Source: Roridomyces roridus (taxonomy: Eukaryota; Basidiomycota; Agaricomycetes; Agaricales; Mycenaceae). From it: DNA of 64,000 bases. Made by a program: the position numbers and the translations under genes. The notes below the pieces were generated by a model. It worked only from the letters and a program-made list of their open reading frames with translations, was not told the origin of the DNA and did no database searches. Positions within the stretch are counted from its first letter, which is position 1. Each line of letters opens with the position of its first letter. The stretch lies in NCBI GenBank assembly GCA_029378245.1, contig JARKIF010000002.1, positions 2,852,001 to 2,916,000 on the forward strand, in the 5' to 3' direction. Below, in pieces: positions 1 to 10,437 of the stretch.

Positions 1-2764
1 AACCAGAGAACTATGGTTTTGCAAGCATGGCTGCTGTTCCTTATGCACACGTCGTGGCCAAAATGCTCGTCAACAAGCATCCAAAAGGAACCGACATCTC
101 GATGGCGCCTAATCCGAAGGACATTATCTGGGAAAATATGAGCAAATCAGATGGTGAAATTGCGCGCAAAAAGATGGTTGGCTTCGTGTGGCTAGCCGTT
201 ATCTGTTTTTTCAACACCGCTCCACTGCTCGTCATTTCTTTCCTGGCCAATCTGGGTTCTGTACGTTGCTGGCTTTCTTTTTTCCAGGCATCTGGTCCTC
301 ACGCCTGAATTGTCTAGTTGACAGCCTACGTACCGTTCCTCGACGATTGGAATAATGCTTCGCACGGGACCTTCGTCGTCGTGTCTGGTGTTTTACCGCC
401 CGCTGTTTCTGGTATATTCGGATTCTTCCTTCCCATAACCATGCGTTGGTTATCACGGGTCTGTCATCCGTTGTCGATTGATCGAAACCTCTGAACGCTT
501 CTCAGTATATGGGGGCCCTGACACACTCCAAACTTGACCGCGCCGTCATCGCTCGTTACTTTGCGTTCTTGATAATCAGCCAGCTTATTGTGTTCACACT
601 ATTCGGCGTGATATTCCGTCAGTTTTTTCTCGGTTCATTCGATGTATGCAGCTAAATCAATGTAGAATCCGTCGAGCAGATTGTTCTTTCAGTTGGCAAG
701 AAGAGCTTCCAAGACATCATCCACAACCTTCACGGTACGCTTCCTCTCAAGTAATCACGCCCGACTCATTCCCTTCATCAGATCTTCCGGACTCTATTAA
801 TCGTGCCTACAGTATGTTGTCGTCAAGCGGGTTGTCCTTTCCACTCTAATTTGCTTCATAGTTGATCAGAGCAGCTACTGGCTCACGTTCTTCCCGTACG
901 CCATTTCCCTTTCCACATCACACAGCCACCTGACCAACCTCAGTCTGCGAGGGTTCCTCGTGCTTTTCGATTTAGCTCAGATCGTCAACCTCCTGTGGTT
1001 GTCGTTGAAGTCTCGGTACGTTGCGCCCGGATGCTCCTATCTTGGACCTAACCCACGATCACTCAGCCTCTTTGGCCGAACTCCTCGGGACATCCGAGAG
1101 TGGCACCAGCCTCCCGAGTTTCAGTATGCGATTTACTAGTACGTCTTGTGCATTTTCCCGTACTTGTATCTGACTGAGCGCCTCCACAGTTCCAACATCG
1201 TACGTCGTTCTCCAACTGTGATCGGTTTCGGTGTTTTAATCGCCTCGTGCAGCTCTTCATGGGTGCAGTTGGGCTCGTATTTGCTCCCCTGGCGCCACTT
1301 GTACCCCTGGCGGCTGCTGTGGTTCTATGGATGAGTTCTTTCGTTCAAAAATACCAGGTGAGCCTATCTAAAACTCGTCTCAGAGAGGGTTACTGACGGA
1401 AAATAAGCTCATGTTCGTGTACATAACCAAAGTGGAGAGTGGCGGAGTAAGTTTGACCATCTGTCTGCTACCCATGCAACGTACTCAATCGGCCACAGCG
1501 TTTATGGAACGTCGTCGTCAACCGACTGCTCTTCACCGTTGTATTGATGCAGCTACTCATGGCACTGAGTAAGTATTCCGAGAGGGACAGGACAGTCTAC
1601 TCATGTCACGTGCTCCAGCCATCGGCCTCCAGTACGGATGGAAAACCTTCACCTGGATCTCGACGTTGCCGCCCATCCTCATCATCGCCGGGTTCAAGAT
1701 CTACCTCAACCGGGCCTTCGACACCGCCTTCCACTACTACATTCCCACGCCAGAAGAGTTGGCGACGGCCAAAATTCACTCTGAGCGTGCCGATGCTCGT
1801 GCGAACAAGCTGGAGAAGAGGTTCGGGCATCCCGCCTTGCATACCGATCTCTTTACTCCCATGCTTCACGCCAACATGATGGGGCTCCTGGGACAAGTGT
1901 ATCAAGGCAAGATTGGTCGTGAGCAGGCGAAATTAAACGAGTACGGTGGCCAAGAGATGCAAGCAAGCGCGGTCCAAGGAATCAAAATTGCTGCAATTGA
2001 CCAGGTAAGTTGATCTCTAATCCTTTTGTGAGGGACGCTAATTGTCTTACCAGCGCGATCTGGAATTCGATCCCGGCCTTTACCGCAGAAACCAGGCAGA
2101 CGACTGGGATACGCAATCCTTGGCCTCGACAACGGTTTTCGGCGACAGCAGTGCCTCGCTCAGCCACGGCAAATCGATGTATTATGCCAAGGAAGCGGCA
2201 GCCTCATTGCCAAGATTACAAGGCTACGACAATTACATGAGTAATGGACCAAACAGTGCATCGGGACATGGACATGGCCAAGAGATCGAGCTCGCTCGGA
2301 TGGACTCGATCCAGGAACCTTTACTCAGTCCGCGATCAGTCTATTACCAGCATAATGGCATGTCCCAGTCGTCGATTGGGACACCAGTATCGCTGTACCA
2401 AGAACCGATGGTCGCTGGCGACTCGCGTGAGGCGCCTCTTCACCGACCACAGGGCACTTTCGGTCCAGGCGTCTACGACAGTCCTCAACCTCGGTATCAG
2501 GATTCAACACCCCCACAACAATACCCTCCGCAACAAGGCTACTTCCATCATCAACAATCTTCCTCGCAATACTCTCAACCACCAGGGCGTTCATCGCCTG
2601 GGCCTCAGAGGATGATGTCACCCAATCCACCGCCACCACAGCGGGGCATGTCGCCTGGTCCACAACGGGGTATGTCACCCGGACCACAGCGGATGATGAC
2701 ACCCAACCCGCAACAACCACCGACGCAGAACATGGCTGGCCGTGGTACAGCTGCTTTCCGCTGA
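1..2764 (+). CDS. CSC1/OSCA-type calcium-permeable channel (RSN1/PHM7, DUF221 family), 5' truncated
   Basis: The gene enters from the left edge, so its start lies outside the window. Short exons separated by about 50-nt introns encode several hydrophobic segments typical of the RSN1_7TM region (for example FVWLAVICFFNTAPLLVISF near 170-240 and WKTFTWISTLPPILIIAGF near 1640-1700). A segment with YYIPTPEELATAKIH then leads into a soluble tail. Members of this family are osmosensitive, mechanically gated cation channels of the plasma or internal membranes. The tail (about 2040-2764) is Pro/Gln/Ser-rich and ends in short tandem repeats of the type MSPGPQRG/MMTPNPQ. Such disordered tails are common in fungal members and probably regulatory. 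The stop at 2764 lies 120 nt from the convergent stop of the next gene. Family assignment is firm; the exact exon joins were not all worked out. Confidence 0.85.
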
Positions 2765-2884
2765 TGCTACCAGCTCGCACACGGACATACATCTATTGTG
2801 CTTTTGGCACTCTGTTGGGTAATACATAGGCACAGTAATGGACCTTCCGAGTTGTATGCATACTGTACTCTTAATAGACATCAT

Positions 2885-3958
2885 TCACTTATCCTCGGTC
2901 ATGAGCGCGTTGAGAGCTCGAACAATAGCACCAATTCCTTCGCGGACCCGCTCTTGCTCCTTTTCCCGCACTCGAGCCATGAATCTTCCTTCGAACTTGT
3001 CCGGATGGAAGCGCAGGAAAGTCTCGCGCAGTTTCTCCTTCCGATGGTTCTTGTCCATTTCGATGGAAGAGGGGATGATAAAGGCGGCGATGGCGTCGAC
3101 AGTGAGATCATCGACCGAGAGAGCGTCTCTTTCACGATACGCAGCGAGAACTGGCCAAGGAATGTCGGCAAAACCCAGCGAGTCACTCTGATCGGACGGA
3201 GCAGCAAGGAGAATCTTCCACCGAGTATGATATTCCTGCCGTGCATACTCGGCGCGGCGGATTGCTTTCTCTAGCTTCTTGCGTTTCCGTTCAGCTTCGG
3301 CGATCTGAGCGAGACGAGCAGTTTCCGCCTTGAGAGCCTTTTCCTGTGCACGCTTGGCCGCCCGCGCGGCTTTCTTCTGTCGTTCTTGCTCGTATTCCTG
3401 GGCATGGGTTTTTCTGGGACTCGTTCAGTGTTTTTCTTGGGAATCAAGAGTCATTAAGACTTGCCTGTACATGCCCGCTCTAATCCACTCTGCATATTCT
3501 TCTTCATCCATGTACTGGGGATCAAGCTTGAAGATGTCATCTGCGGCTGTAGCATGGTCGTATGCAGCACGGCTGCGACCAGTCTTCCAACGGTCGGGCA
3601 CATGCGAATACTCGTTCATCCGAGCCTCCACTGAGTCCAATCTGTCGTCATCCGCAAAAGCATCCGCCATCTTTTCGCGAAAGCGAGCCTCCTCCAGCTC
3701 GGCTCTAATGGAATCAAGATCGGGTTTATACGCGTTGCTCTCTGGATGCAAGGGTCGGGAAGAGGGCCCTGCCTCTGGTGGGGCTGGGCCGTACACGTCG
3801 TCGGCGTCCGAGTCGTCACTTGAATCCCACTTGCGAGAAGGTTCATCGGTGCTGCGACTACCCGACGCTTTGGGGCTTTTCTCCCGTCGCCTCCGCTTCT
3901 TGGACTGTTGACGATCTGCTTCCTCCTGCGGAGTTCGTTTGAGATTTAATTTAGGCAT
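2885..3958 (-). CDS. NFKBIL1-like nuclear protein with charged coiled coil
   Basis: Two exons (3465-3958 and 2885-3413) give 340 aa. The N-terminus is basic (MPKLNLKRTPQ) and followed by a Lys/Arg cluster that looks like a nuclear localisation signal. A Ser/Asp-rich acidic stretch (SSDDSDADDVYG) comes next, then a long charged helix (about residues 165-230). The C-terminal block contains RWKILLAA, DIPWP and LRFHPDKF, the pattern seen at the end of NF-kappa-B inhibitor-like 1 proteins (a degenerate J-like region with HPDK). The intron (3414-3464, 51 nt) has a GC-AG border with the donor context AG|GCAAGT. The nearby GT would shift frame and reach a stop, so the GC donor is needed. An in-frame upstream start at 4000 is possible; 3958 was preferred because MPKLNLK fits a normal N-terminus. 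Function in fungi is not established. Confidence 0.65.
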
Positions 3959-4023
3959 GACGGTCGGACGCAAGTCGAGGTTGAACAAAGCTGCATACAC
4001 AAACTCTTTCTTCCTCTTATCCG

Positions 4024-5076
4024 TTACTGGTCGTCCCTGAGGAACTCTCGAACTTGTATCTTAATAAACTCGGTATCCTCCTTTGTCCCGCCACCCCCGC
4101 CCGCCAAATGTCCCCAGATACTTTCAATGACTTTGAGCTGTCCGTGTTGAAGATGCTTCAGTTCTTCCTCGTTATCCTCTGGAGGGAAATATGTGTCCGT
4201 CCTGCTGGGCATTAACAAGACTTTGGCCTTGATTCTGCCCAAAGCTTTCGGCAGATCTCCGCGGTCTTCCTCTGGCCCGAAGAGCGAAATATCGCCTTTC
4301 TGCCACGTCTGCAGCATGCACAAAAGGTCGTTTGCGTCAGAACCCCCGTCCCACTCAGCTTTCAAGTAATCTTCGAGGCTGCTGAATCCCAAGGACTCCC
4401 AGCAACGCTCTCGGTACCAAGCCGGGCACAGAGCCCATGTGGAATAGACGCGCAAAAAGGCTCTGGTGCCTCTGACGGCCGGTGTTTGATACCTCCCCTC
4501 GTAAAAGTCGACGCTATTGACCAGCGCGGCCTTGGGTCCTTCGAGGAATGAAAAATTGTGCCAACTCGTGCGTGCCGAACTGGCGAGAACGACGATGCGG
4601 GCAACAAAGTCGGGGTAGATGGCCGCCATGTGATATGCCTGTTGTCCGCCCATGCTGAATCCAATGTACGCTTCCAGCTTGGTCACACCGAGAGCGCGAC
4701 ATAAAGCGTACTGCAGGTGGATGTTGTCCTCGTATGTCACCGCTGGGAATTCAGGACCCCGCTGTCCCGGGCTTGCATTGGAGGGAGACGAGGATTCGCT
4801 TGCTCCGAGCAAGCCAACCACGATAACAAAGTAATCCTGCAGAACGGGCGGTCCGCTATCCGCAGAAGATTCGTAGAGAAATGGAGACGTGTCGTCCAGG
4901 GTGCCGGTGAAGCACGATGGCATAAGAACGGCCGGATTGCTCTCATCCCCGACGGTGCGGTAGGCAAGCGTCAACGAAGAGTTGGACGACGGCGGACCTG
5001 CATCGGTGTTCGGATGGGGCTCGTTCGTGAAATATCTGGTGTCGCCGCCCATGGTGAAGAGGCAAGTTCCATCCAC
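4024..5076 (-). CDS. alpha/beta hydrolase of the homoserine O-acetyltransferase (MET2) fold
   Basis: A single open frame of 350 aa with no intron. It shows the layout of the MET2-like alpha/beta hydrolase family: an N-terminal strand region (LTLAYRTVGD), an early loop (MPSCFTGTLDD), the nucleophile elbow GFSMGGQQA with the catalytic Ser at about residue 140, the acid loop MPSRTDTYFPPEDN with a candidate Asp, and WGHLAGGG with the catalytic His near the C-terminus. True homoserine acetyltransferases are longer and contain stricter substrate motifs. This shorter form belongs to the many fungal paralogues whose acyl substrate is unknown. There is no signal peptide, so a cytosolic enzyme is expected. 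A second in-frame Met (MGGDTRY, start 5052) could be the real start. Sure of fold, unsure of substrate. Confidence 0.75.
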   Translation of the reverse strand: MDGTCLFTMGGDTRYFTNEPHPNTDAGPPSSNSSLTLAYRTVGDESNPAVLMPSCFTGTLDDTSPFLYESSADSGPPVLQDYFVIVVGLLGASESSSPSNASPGQRGPEFPAVTYEDNIHLQYALCRALGVTKLEAYIGFSMGGQQAYHMAAIYPDFVARIVVLASSARTSWHNFSFLEGPKAALVNSVDFYEGRYQTPAVRGTRAFLRVYSTWALCPAWYRERCWESLGFSSLEDYLKAEWDGGSDANDLLCMLQTWQKGDISLFGPEEDRGDLPKALGRIKAKVLLMPSRTDTYFPPEDNEEELKHLQHGQLKVIESIWGHLAGGGGGTKEDTEFIKIQVREFLRDDQ

Positions 5077-5380
5077 CCAGGCAGCCGGATATTACACCGG
5101 TCCGGTACGTGGCTCGACGTCTCTGAGAACATCGGGACAGTCTGATCTCGTTGCGGAAGTATATCTCACGCGTCTGCTGTTTGGCTGAATCCGTACTCCC
5201 TCGGTGTAACTCAGAATTTTCTGCAGCCAAGGATATGGGACTGCGCGAAATTTTCGAAGTAATAGGCCTGAAGGATGTGGTGACACTCGACGCAGGTGGT
5301 TCGGCGTTCCAGACGATAATCCGATTTGAGAGCTGGGTAATTTTCCTTCTGGATAGACTGTGATGGACAATGCGATTTCT
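5077..5380. other. intergenic region upstream of the alpha/beta hydrolase
   Basis: About 300 nt with no convincing gene. It holds the promoter of the hydrolase on the minus strand and ends where similarity to the duplicated module begins. No RNA gene, clear TATA box or repeat was seen. Confidence 0.5.
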
Positions 5381-5625
5381 ATTGAGGCGTCACTCTGAAT
5401 GGTGTGCTAAGTACTATCATTGTATTGCGACATGTGCTATACGGTGCATAAGGTAAAGTAACGTATGTATGTGGTCGATATCGTATGTATGTACTATGAG
5501 AAGCCCGAACGCTGGCTAAGCTACAGTATCTAGATCCCTTGAGCCCAGACAGGGCGCTCCTGGACCCTCCCTCTCCGTGTCTTCTTCATCTTCCAAACCC
5601 CTCAACTCAGCACGCATGTAGCTAA

Positions 5626-6228
5626 CTACCAATCCAATCCAACTCCATCGAGGACGACGTTGAAGGCGCCGTCGAGAGAGGCCGCCATGCGAACAGCGAG
5701 CCTCGGCGCAACCTGCAGAAGAAGTGTGGACCGAAGGACATCTGAGTGGAAGTGAGCGAGGAGAATAAGATGGGCAACGACGCGACTCACCAGTGACGAC
5801 CGAACCCATGCGACCCTCTTGCAGTCTTGAAGCCTTCTCGAGGAGTCGGTACCTCCATACCAGCGGCGAGCACTTGGACGCGGCGGGGTTTGTGCCCTGA
5901 GCGGGCGAGTTAGCGAAGAGAAAGGAGAGAGGGGATAGTGGGCCGCACGAAGCAATGGCGAGGAGAGGCTTCTGCGAGAGCGAGTTAGTCAATGGTGAGG
6001 TGAAGAAACGCTGGGAACTCACTGAGATGATCCACCACATCGCCAGTGCCGGAGGATGGCCCCCGCTCGCCGGTGGTGCCAGGGTGCGTTGGTGATAGGT
6101 TTAGGGTGTTGGGAGCACACGCTGGGGTCGGCGGCTGGTGTAGCTTCATCTTCTCCTGGCTGGTGCAGTCGCTGTAGGAGATGTGAGTGAATGGCGAGGT
6201 GGAAAGGGCGAGCGACGTACCTCCCCAT
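5626..6228 (-). CDS. small five-exon protein of unknown function (intact copy)
   Basis: Exons 6221-6228, 6023-6171, 5949-5971, 5791-5896 and 5626-5741 join to 402 nt (133 aa) with no internal stop. The four introns are 49, 51, 52 and 49 nt, all GT-AG, with branch-like CTAAC or CTCAC before the acceptor. The protein starts MGSDCTSQEKMKLHQPP. It has a Pro/Thr/Gly-rich middle and ends in a helical-looking block with RLLEKASRLQEGRMGSVV and a final hydrophobic stretch DGAFNVVLDGVGLDW. There is no signal peptide or clear membrane segment. A TATAAAA element sits about 50 nt upstream. I do not recognise the family. The second copy of the module keeps the same splice sites and C-terminal frame but has lost the start and is frameshifted, which argues that the exon model is real. 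Confidence 0.55.
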
Positions 6229-6277
6229 GGGGGGGCAACTGGTGGTAACGAAGAAAAAGAGGTTGTGGGTCGGCCTG

Positions 6278-6287
6278 TTTTTATAGA
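6278..6287 (-). promoter_or_regulatory. TATA box of the minus-strand small gene, copy 1
   Basis: On the minus strand the sequence reads TCTATAAAAACAGG. It lies about 50 nt before the proposed start codon at 6228. The same element (TCTATAAAAGCC) is conserved at the equivalent place in copy 2 near 25948-25956. Confidence 0.6.
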
Positions 6288-6688
6288 CGTGATCGAGTCT
6301 CCGTTCCATTTTACTCGGGAACTCGCATCCGGTTTTTTTTTACTCGGGAACTCGATCGAACGAGTCATATCGGCGGCGGCGGAGGCACGGAGGAGGCGCG
6401 CCAAGGCATGGTGGTCGTCCTTCGTCACAGCAGACGAAAGGAATGACAGCATCGGCATCTGAGCAGTCTCACATGTATCAGTGGCTGTGGGCACGGCGTT
6501 TCCTTGTTTGACTGCTTCCGACCCCGCCCTTCGCGTTCATCGTCGACACCGCAGAGTCGCGCTTGCTACGTCCTCTACGTCCTCTCTGTTCGAAGGTCAA
6601 CGTTCTCAAGGTTGGCTCGATCGGGCGGGTAGAAAATCACATCGGCCTGCGAGGAATGGAGAATGTTAATTCAAATGGACAGGAAAGG

Positions 6689-7330
6689 TATCAAATAGAG
6701 GTGCGTAGCCTGCGATCCCCAGCCTCTCCTTCCTTCCTACCACCAACATCTATCTCAAACCGCAACCCGCCAGGTGCCTCCGCTTGCCGCCGTCCCGTCG
6801 TGCTGATCCAAGTTTGAAGTCTGGCCGCCCTCAAGACCACGGGATACTGACTTTGCTTTGCTTTCGTATTGCTTTCACAGTGCTTTCCCATCATTCTCCC
6901 CCACACGAGAGCGCGGGTCACCGGGAGACTTGCATAGCTCGCGGCCAGAGGAATGAGGTCGCACGCATGAGCCAACGCAGCCTGGCCTCTTCGACAAAAC
7001 GAGGGGTCGAGGCGGCGCGCGAGACGTGACGGTGGACCAACCCGGCCACCTTAGACCCCATTCCCCCGCCAACCGACTGATGGTATGTCTTCCACTCTCT
7101 TTCCTTCAGCGCTTTGACTGAAGAAGATCTAGACGCAGACCGGTGGAGCTGTCGAGGCGTGCGGTTCCTGGGGGTGGGTTCGCAACCCTCGTGCACCCTT
7201 GTCGTGGGCCCCCAGGCTTGAGACCTTCGGGTCGACCAACAGCACGTTAATCTTGCAGGGTTTGTTCTTTTCTTCAACGCGTAGTAATTCGTGTATTGCA
7301 ATGAACATCTTCTTGGGCTTCATTTAATCG
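6689..7330 (+). ncRNA. candidate spliced transcript, divergent from the small gene (copy 1)
   Basis: A weak TATA-like element (TATCAAATA, 6689-6697) is followed by a stretch with a well-formed intron at 7083-7132 (50 nt, GTATGT start, TTGACTG branch-like site, CTAG end). The exon after it is almost unchanged in copy 2. The spliced joint places an ATG directly before the intron and opens a short frame beginning M-TQTGGAVEACGSWGWV. The two substitutions in its first 26 codons are at third positions, but the frames of the two copies diverge soon after. It may be a non-coding RNA or a very short peptide gene; the transcript ends are guesses. Confidence 0.3.
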
Positions 7331-7493
7331 CAAATGAGCACGGCACACAAGTCAAGAGAGTTGGAAGAGAGATCAACGACGCCTCGCTAACTCCATTCGG
7401 CACCACCTCCTCGCTTCCTCCCGTCACTGCACTTGCACCGGACCTTGACTGCATTTATTGTTCAAGCCCCCTTGACACCACCTTTTCAATTTC

Positions 7494-8912
7494 ATGTCTC
7501 TAAGCGGCCCCGAAGCCCAGGACGCGCTCCTTTCCGCTCAACCTTCAGAGGTTGACCCAGTGTACAATGATGTACCAGCCTCGCTTGCTCGGGCCACATC
7601 CAGACTCCAGTTTCCTCCAAGTTACGTGGTCGTAGGAGCATACCGCCTCTTCACGGACAAGGTCAGTCTGTTGCCTTGGTTTGCATCTGCGTGCGACCGA
7701 GCGTCCTTCTCAAGAACCTGTACATTCCTGCCTGGGCCAAATGCCAGCATGGAGTCCAACGCGGTGCCATCGCGGGCTTGATCTGGGTAGGACCATCTCT
7801 CTCCTTTGCGTGAAAACGACTCATAGTTCTCCGTGAAAAAGACGTTCTTGACTTTCGGTGTCCAAAAGAAATTCATAGAAATCTTCTTGGCCAAGTGAAC
7901 GTCGAAACCTGTCCCTGAACCGTAGCATTTACCGTCCCATAGCTCCCCGCGGGTCACGGGCTTATCGACCGATACGATGTTTGGATATAAGATCCCCTTC
8001 AATGTCCATACTTGTGGGTCAATCACCCTCATTCCCGCTAGCCCAGTTCACATATACTCCCAGATGCTGCTGTGCTCATGCTTGGATCGCAACTCACATA
8101 CATCCTACGCTTCTTCCTATCTCGCAACATCCGCATCGCTCGGGAACGGGCATGGGACCAAACTGTGGCGTCCCGAGGCAAAGGTCCGGATTTCTGGTGT
8201 GTGTGCCATTCAAATATGTGTCTCCGGAACTAATCTCGTGCAGGGGACCTTACGTAGAGGCAAGTTCAAATTTCGAAGCTACGATGCCTCAGTTCCAATT
8301 TCCAATCAGGAATGGACGCATCCGCCTCGAGTCGTCATTGACACATGGTCCAACCGGTTCAAGTCCAATTTCTTTGGCGGAGTGAGCATGTTTGTTCTCA
8401 GACGGGGTAAGAATGTATCCCATTGCGCGTTCTTGTACTCATTTTATGTTACCAGTCCTTTTGATTCCCTTCAACTTCTACCCTGGGGTGGGCATACTCC
8501 TCGCAGCCTGGTTCAAGAGTCTGCGGACGGCACACAACCTTCACAGACAAGTTTGTCGTTCTCCGGTTCCTCCCTGTCCTCTCCACTCATGGATACGTAG
8601 TATTTTACTGCAAAGAAGATGACACCCATCCAAATAGAAACGTTTATGGAGGAGCGTAAATGGGACTACCGTGGTGTGTATGGCTTCCTGTTTCAAAGAT
8701 TTGGCACTCAGTCCCCCTGAGCCTTTGGATTTGCCGCCGCACTCCTCGAAGGGCTGCCAGTCATCGGTCTACTTTTCACCATTTCAAATCGCGTTGGTGC
8801 GGCCATGTGGGCACATGGTAAGTTCGTGCCTTCATCTTGCCTGCTTTGTGCTAATCTTGGTCAAGATCTCGAAAAACGGCAACACTTTGTTGCGTCCAAG
8901 CATCACACGTAA
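7494..8912 (+). CDS. RRT8/EI24-superfamily integral membrane protein
   Basis: The start is ATG at 7494 (MSLSGPEAQDALLS). At least eight exons with 45-60 nt introns are visible. The first exon carries PPSYVVVGAYRLFTDK, followed by NLYIPAWAKCQHGVQRGAIA, a helix with SPRVTGLSTDTMFGYK, and further on WFKSLRTAHNLHRQ and MTPIQIETFMEERKWDY. The last conserved helix is ALLEGLPVIGLLFTISNRVG, and the protein closes AAMWAHDLEKRQHF and a short basic end (stop 8908-8912). These blocks match my memory of the fungal RRT8/outer-spore-wall or lipid-droplet-organising group of multi-spanning proteins in the EI24 superfamily. In yeast these sit in ER and lipid-droplet membranes. Family call is moderate; the precise function in this fungus is unknown. 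Confidence 0.6.
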
Positions 8913-9099
8913 CCTGATGGACGGAAGTAAATACATAGCCTCGTTCTCCTTCCACGGACTCTTTCTTTTCTTCTTTGTACAGCCTTGAAACATTGAGCAT
9001 CGACACAACACCTCGCCTCTGTTCGATTCGTCCTGAGACGAGCGCTGCGCAGTCACGGGCTGCGGTTATAAGGATCTCCCCTCTCCCTCTTGACCACCC

Positions 9100-9989
9100 A
9101 TGGCCGGCTCTTTCTTCAGCAATTGCTCCGACTTCACCATAACGGGTGGGAAGTTCACGTCTGTCAACGGGAATCTCAACGAGTACCATACGTATGCGTA
9201 CTCAGCGACCGCCGATTCCTACAATTCCTACAATCAGGACAACTATGTCCCGCCTGCCAGTGCAGGGCATCGTGCCCCTCCTCCTGATCAGGCGTATGGG
9301 TATCGTCAGGATGGCCCAGGTACGTCCTCCAATCGCTCTCATTTATCTTCTATTGATTTTCATTGCCAGCTCGTTCGCAGTCGGATTCAGCGACTTATCA
9401 CCCGCAAGAGCCTACTTATCAGAGTGGATATCACGATCTTGGACGGCAAACGCCTTTGCTCGCTCTGCCCGATCCACGTATGCAGCAGGAGGAGTTCTCT
9501 TCGGCGCACTTCGCCAACCGTCACCGTCAGCCTCAGCCCGAGTATGCGCCGCCTCCCCCGGCTAGGTCCGCACCGCCAATGAACTCAGCTTGGGTTGGCG
9601 GTGCACAAAGACCGCGCAATGCTTCAACGTTCAGTACCTCTGGCGACGCTGGATTCCGTTCCAGTTCGCCCGACAGCGTACCGTTCTCGGAGGCTCCTCG
9701 TCCTGTTTATTCATCTCGTGGGCAGGGCAGTGGGCAGTATGCCTCATCGCCCTCGTCTTCGTGGGCACCTCGCTCTGGACCACCACATGAGCGAAAGCCG
9801 GCGCCGGCGCAAACAGGATCGTTTGTACAGAACATGCGCCACCTTCATCTTCAAACCGACCGGAGAAACTCTTCGGACGATGAGATGGAAAGCTCAGACT
9901 CGGAGTCTGAAATGCCAAACCCTTCCCGCCCTCCGCCCAGTCACCGATCCTCGGTAAATGATGCGGCTTCCTCTGGATGGCGTTCATGA
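9100..9989 (+). CDS. low-complexity Pro/Ser/Gln-rich protein with N-terminal Gly/Asn motif
   Basis: Two exons (9100-9319, 9370-9989) give 279 aa. The N-terminus reads MAGSFFSNCSDFTITGGKF and continues TSVNGNLNEYHTY. This F-x-I-x-GG-x-F-x-x-V-x-GN pattern is the kind often found at the very N-terminus of mushroom NACHT, kinase and orphan proteins. The rest is predicted to be disordered: Tyr/Asn/Gln/Pro-rich, then Arg/Ser/Pro-rich, with an acidic Ser patch (SSDDEMESSDSESE) near the end. No catalytic domain, signal peptide or membrane segment is seen. The next gene downstream in the same direction ends in a related Gly/Asn motif and carries a HeLo-like domain, which raises the idea of a sensor or adaptor partner. 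Function is not established. Confidence 0.7.
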
Positions 9990-10437
9990 ACTTCTGCTGT
10001 GTGATTGTTTTCTTTCTGTTTTTTCTATGCTCTGCAATGTATGTACACCTTCTCCGTATGTATTCCACGTGTTTTGCTTTCTGATACGAAATCTAATGAA
10101 TTTCCTTTATCAACTGAAAGGACGTGCTTGTTTGTGCGTGCTGTACTGCCGCGGAAGTATTTCGCACAGCCCTGAGCCCAGTGTTCCTGCACCATGGCCT
10201 TCTTTGCTGGGGCTATGAGATGAGGAGGTCCCTTTAAAGTTTCCGCCGAAAGCAAACAGCTGTATCTTTAACTTCAATCACATTGTTTGTCTGTATGGCC
10301 TTGAACCTGTACCGCCTCGAGCCCGAAGAAGAACAAGATGCTGTCAATTGGACACGCACCATAACTGCTTTGGCGCTGCTATAACCCAGCGCACAGGACA
10401 TTCTTTCTTGACCTCTTACCTCTCATCTTACCTCGCA
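9990..10437. other. intergenic region upstream of the HeLo/MLKL-like gene
   Basis: About 450 nt with the 3' end of the preceding gene and the promoter of the next. Only weak open frames without family resemblance are present; no RNA gene or repeat was seen. Confidence 0.4.

Larger units (their letters stand above)
5381..7435. repeat. duplicated 2-kb module, copy 1
   Basis: By eye this stretch aligns along nearly its whole length with 25065-27122 at roughly 90 percent identity or more, with small indels. Shared landmarks in the same order are: CACTCTGA near the left end, the block AAGCCCGAACGCTGGCTAA, the minus-strand TATAAAA element, TTTTACTCGGGAACTCG, a plus-strand TATA-like element, and a GTATGT...TAG intron followed by ACGCAGACCGG. 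The right end fades just before the start codon of the next plus-strand gene in both places (7494 and 27133). No clear terminal inverted repeat, target-site duplication or LTR was found. The unit encodes a small multi-exon gene on the minus strand and a probable spliced transcript on the plus strand. Segmental duplication fits better than an autonomous transposon. Confidence 0.85.

Noticed and set aside
5516..6040. A 174-aa minus-strand open frame in copy 1 of the duplicated module (157 aa in copy 2)
   Set aside because: It runs through well-formed introns of the five-exon gene in a different frame for part of its length; the spliced model explains the conserved splice sites better.
5381..7435. 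Module as a DNA transposon or LTR element
   Set aside because: No reverse transcriptase or transposase, no convincing terminal repeats or target-site duplication at either copy; only a weak TGCGATT similarity between the ends of copy 1.
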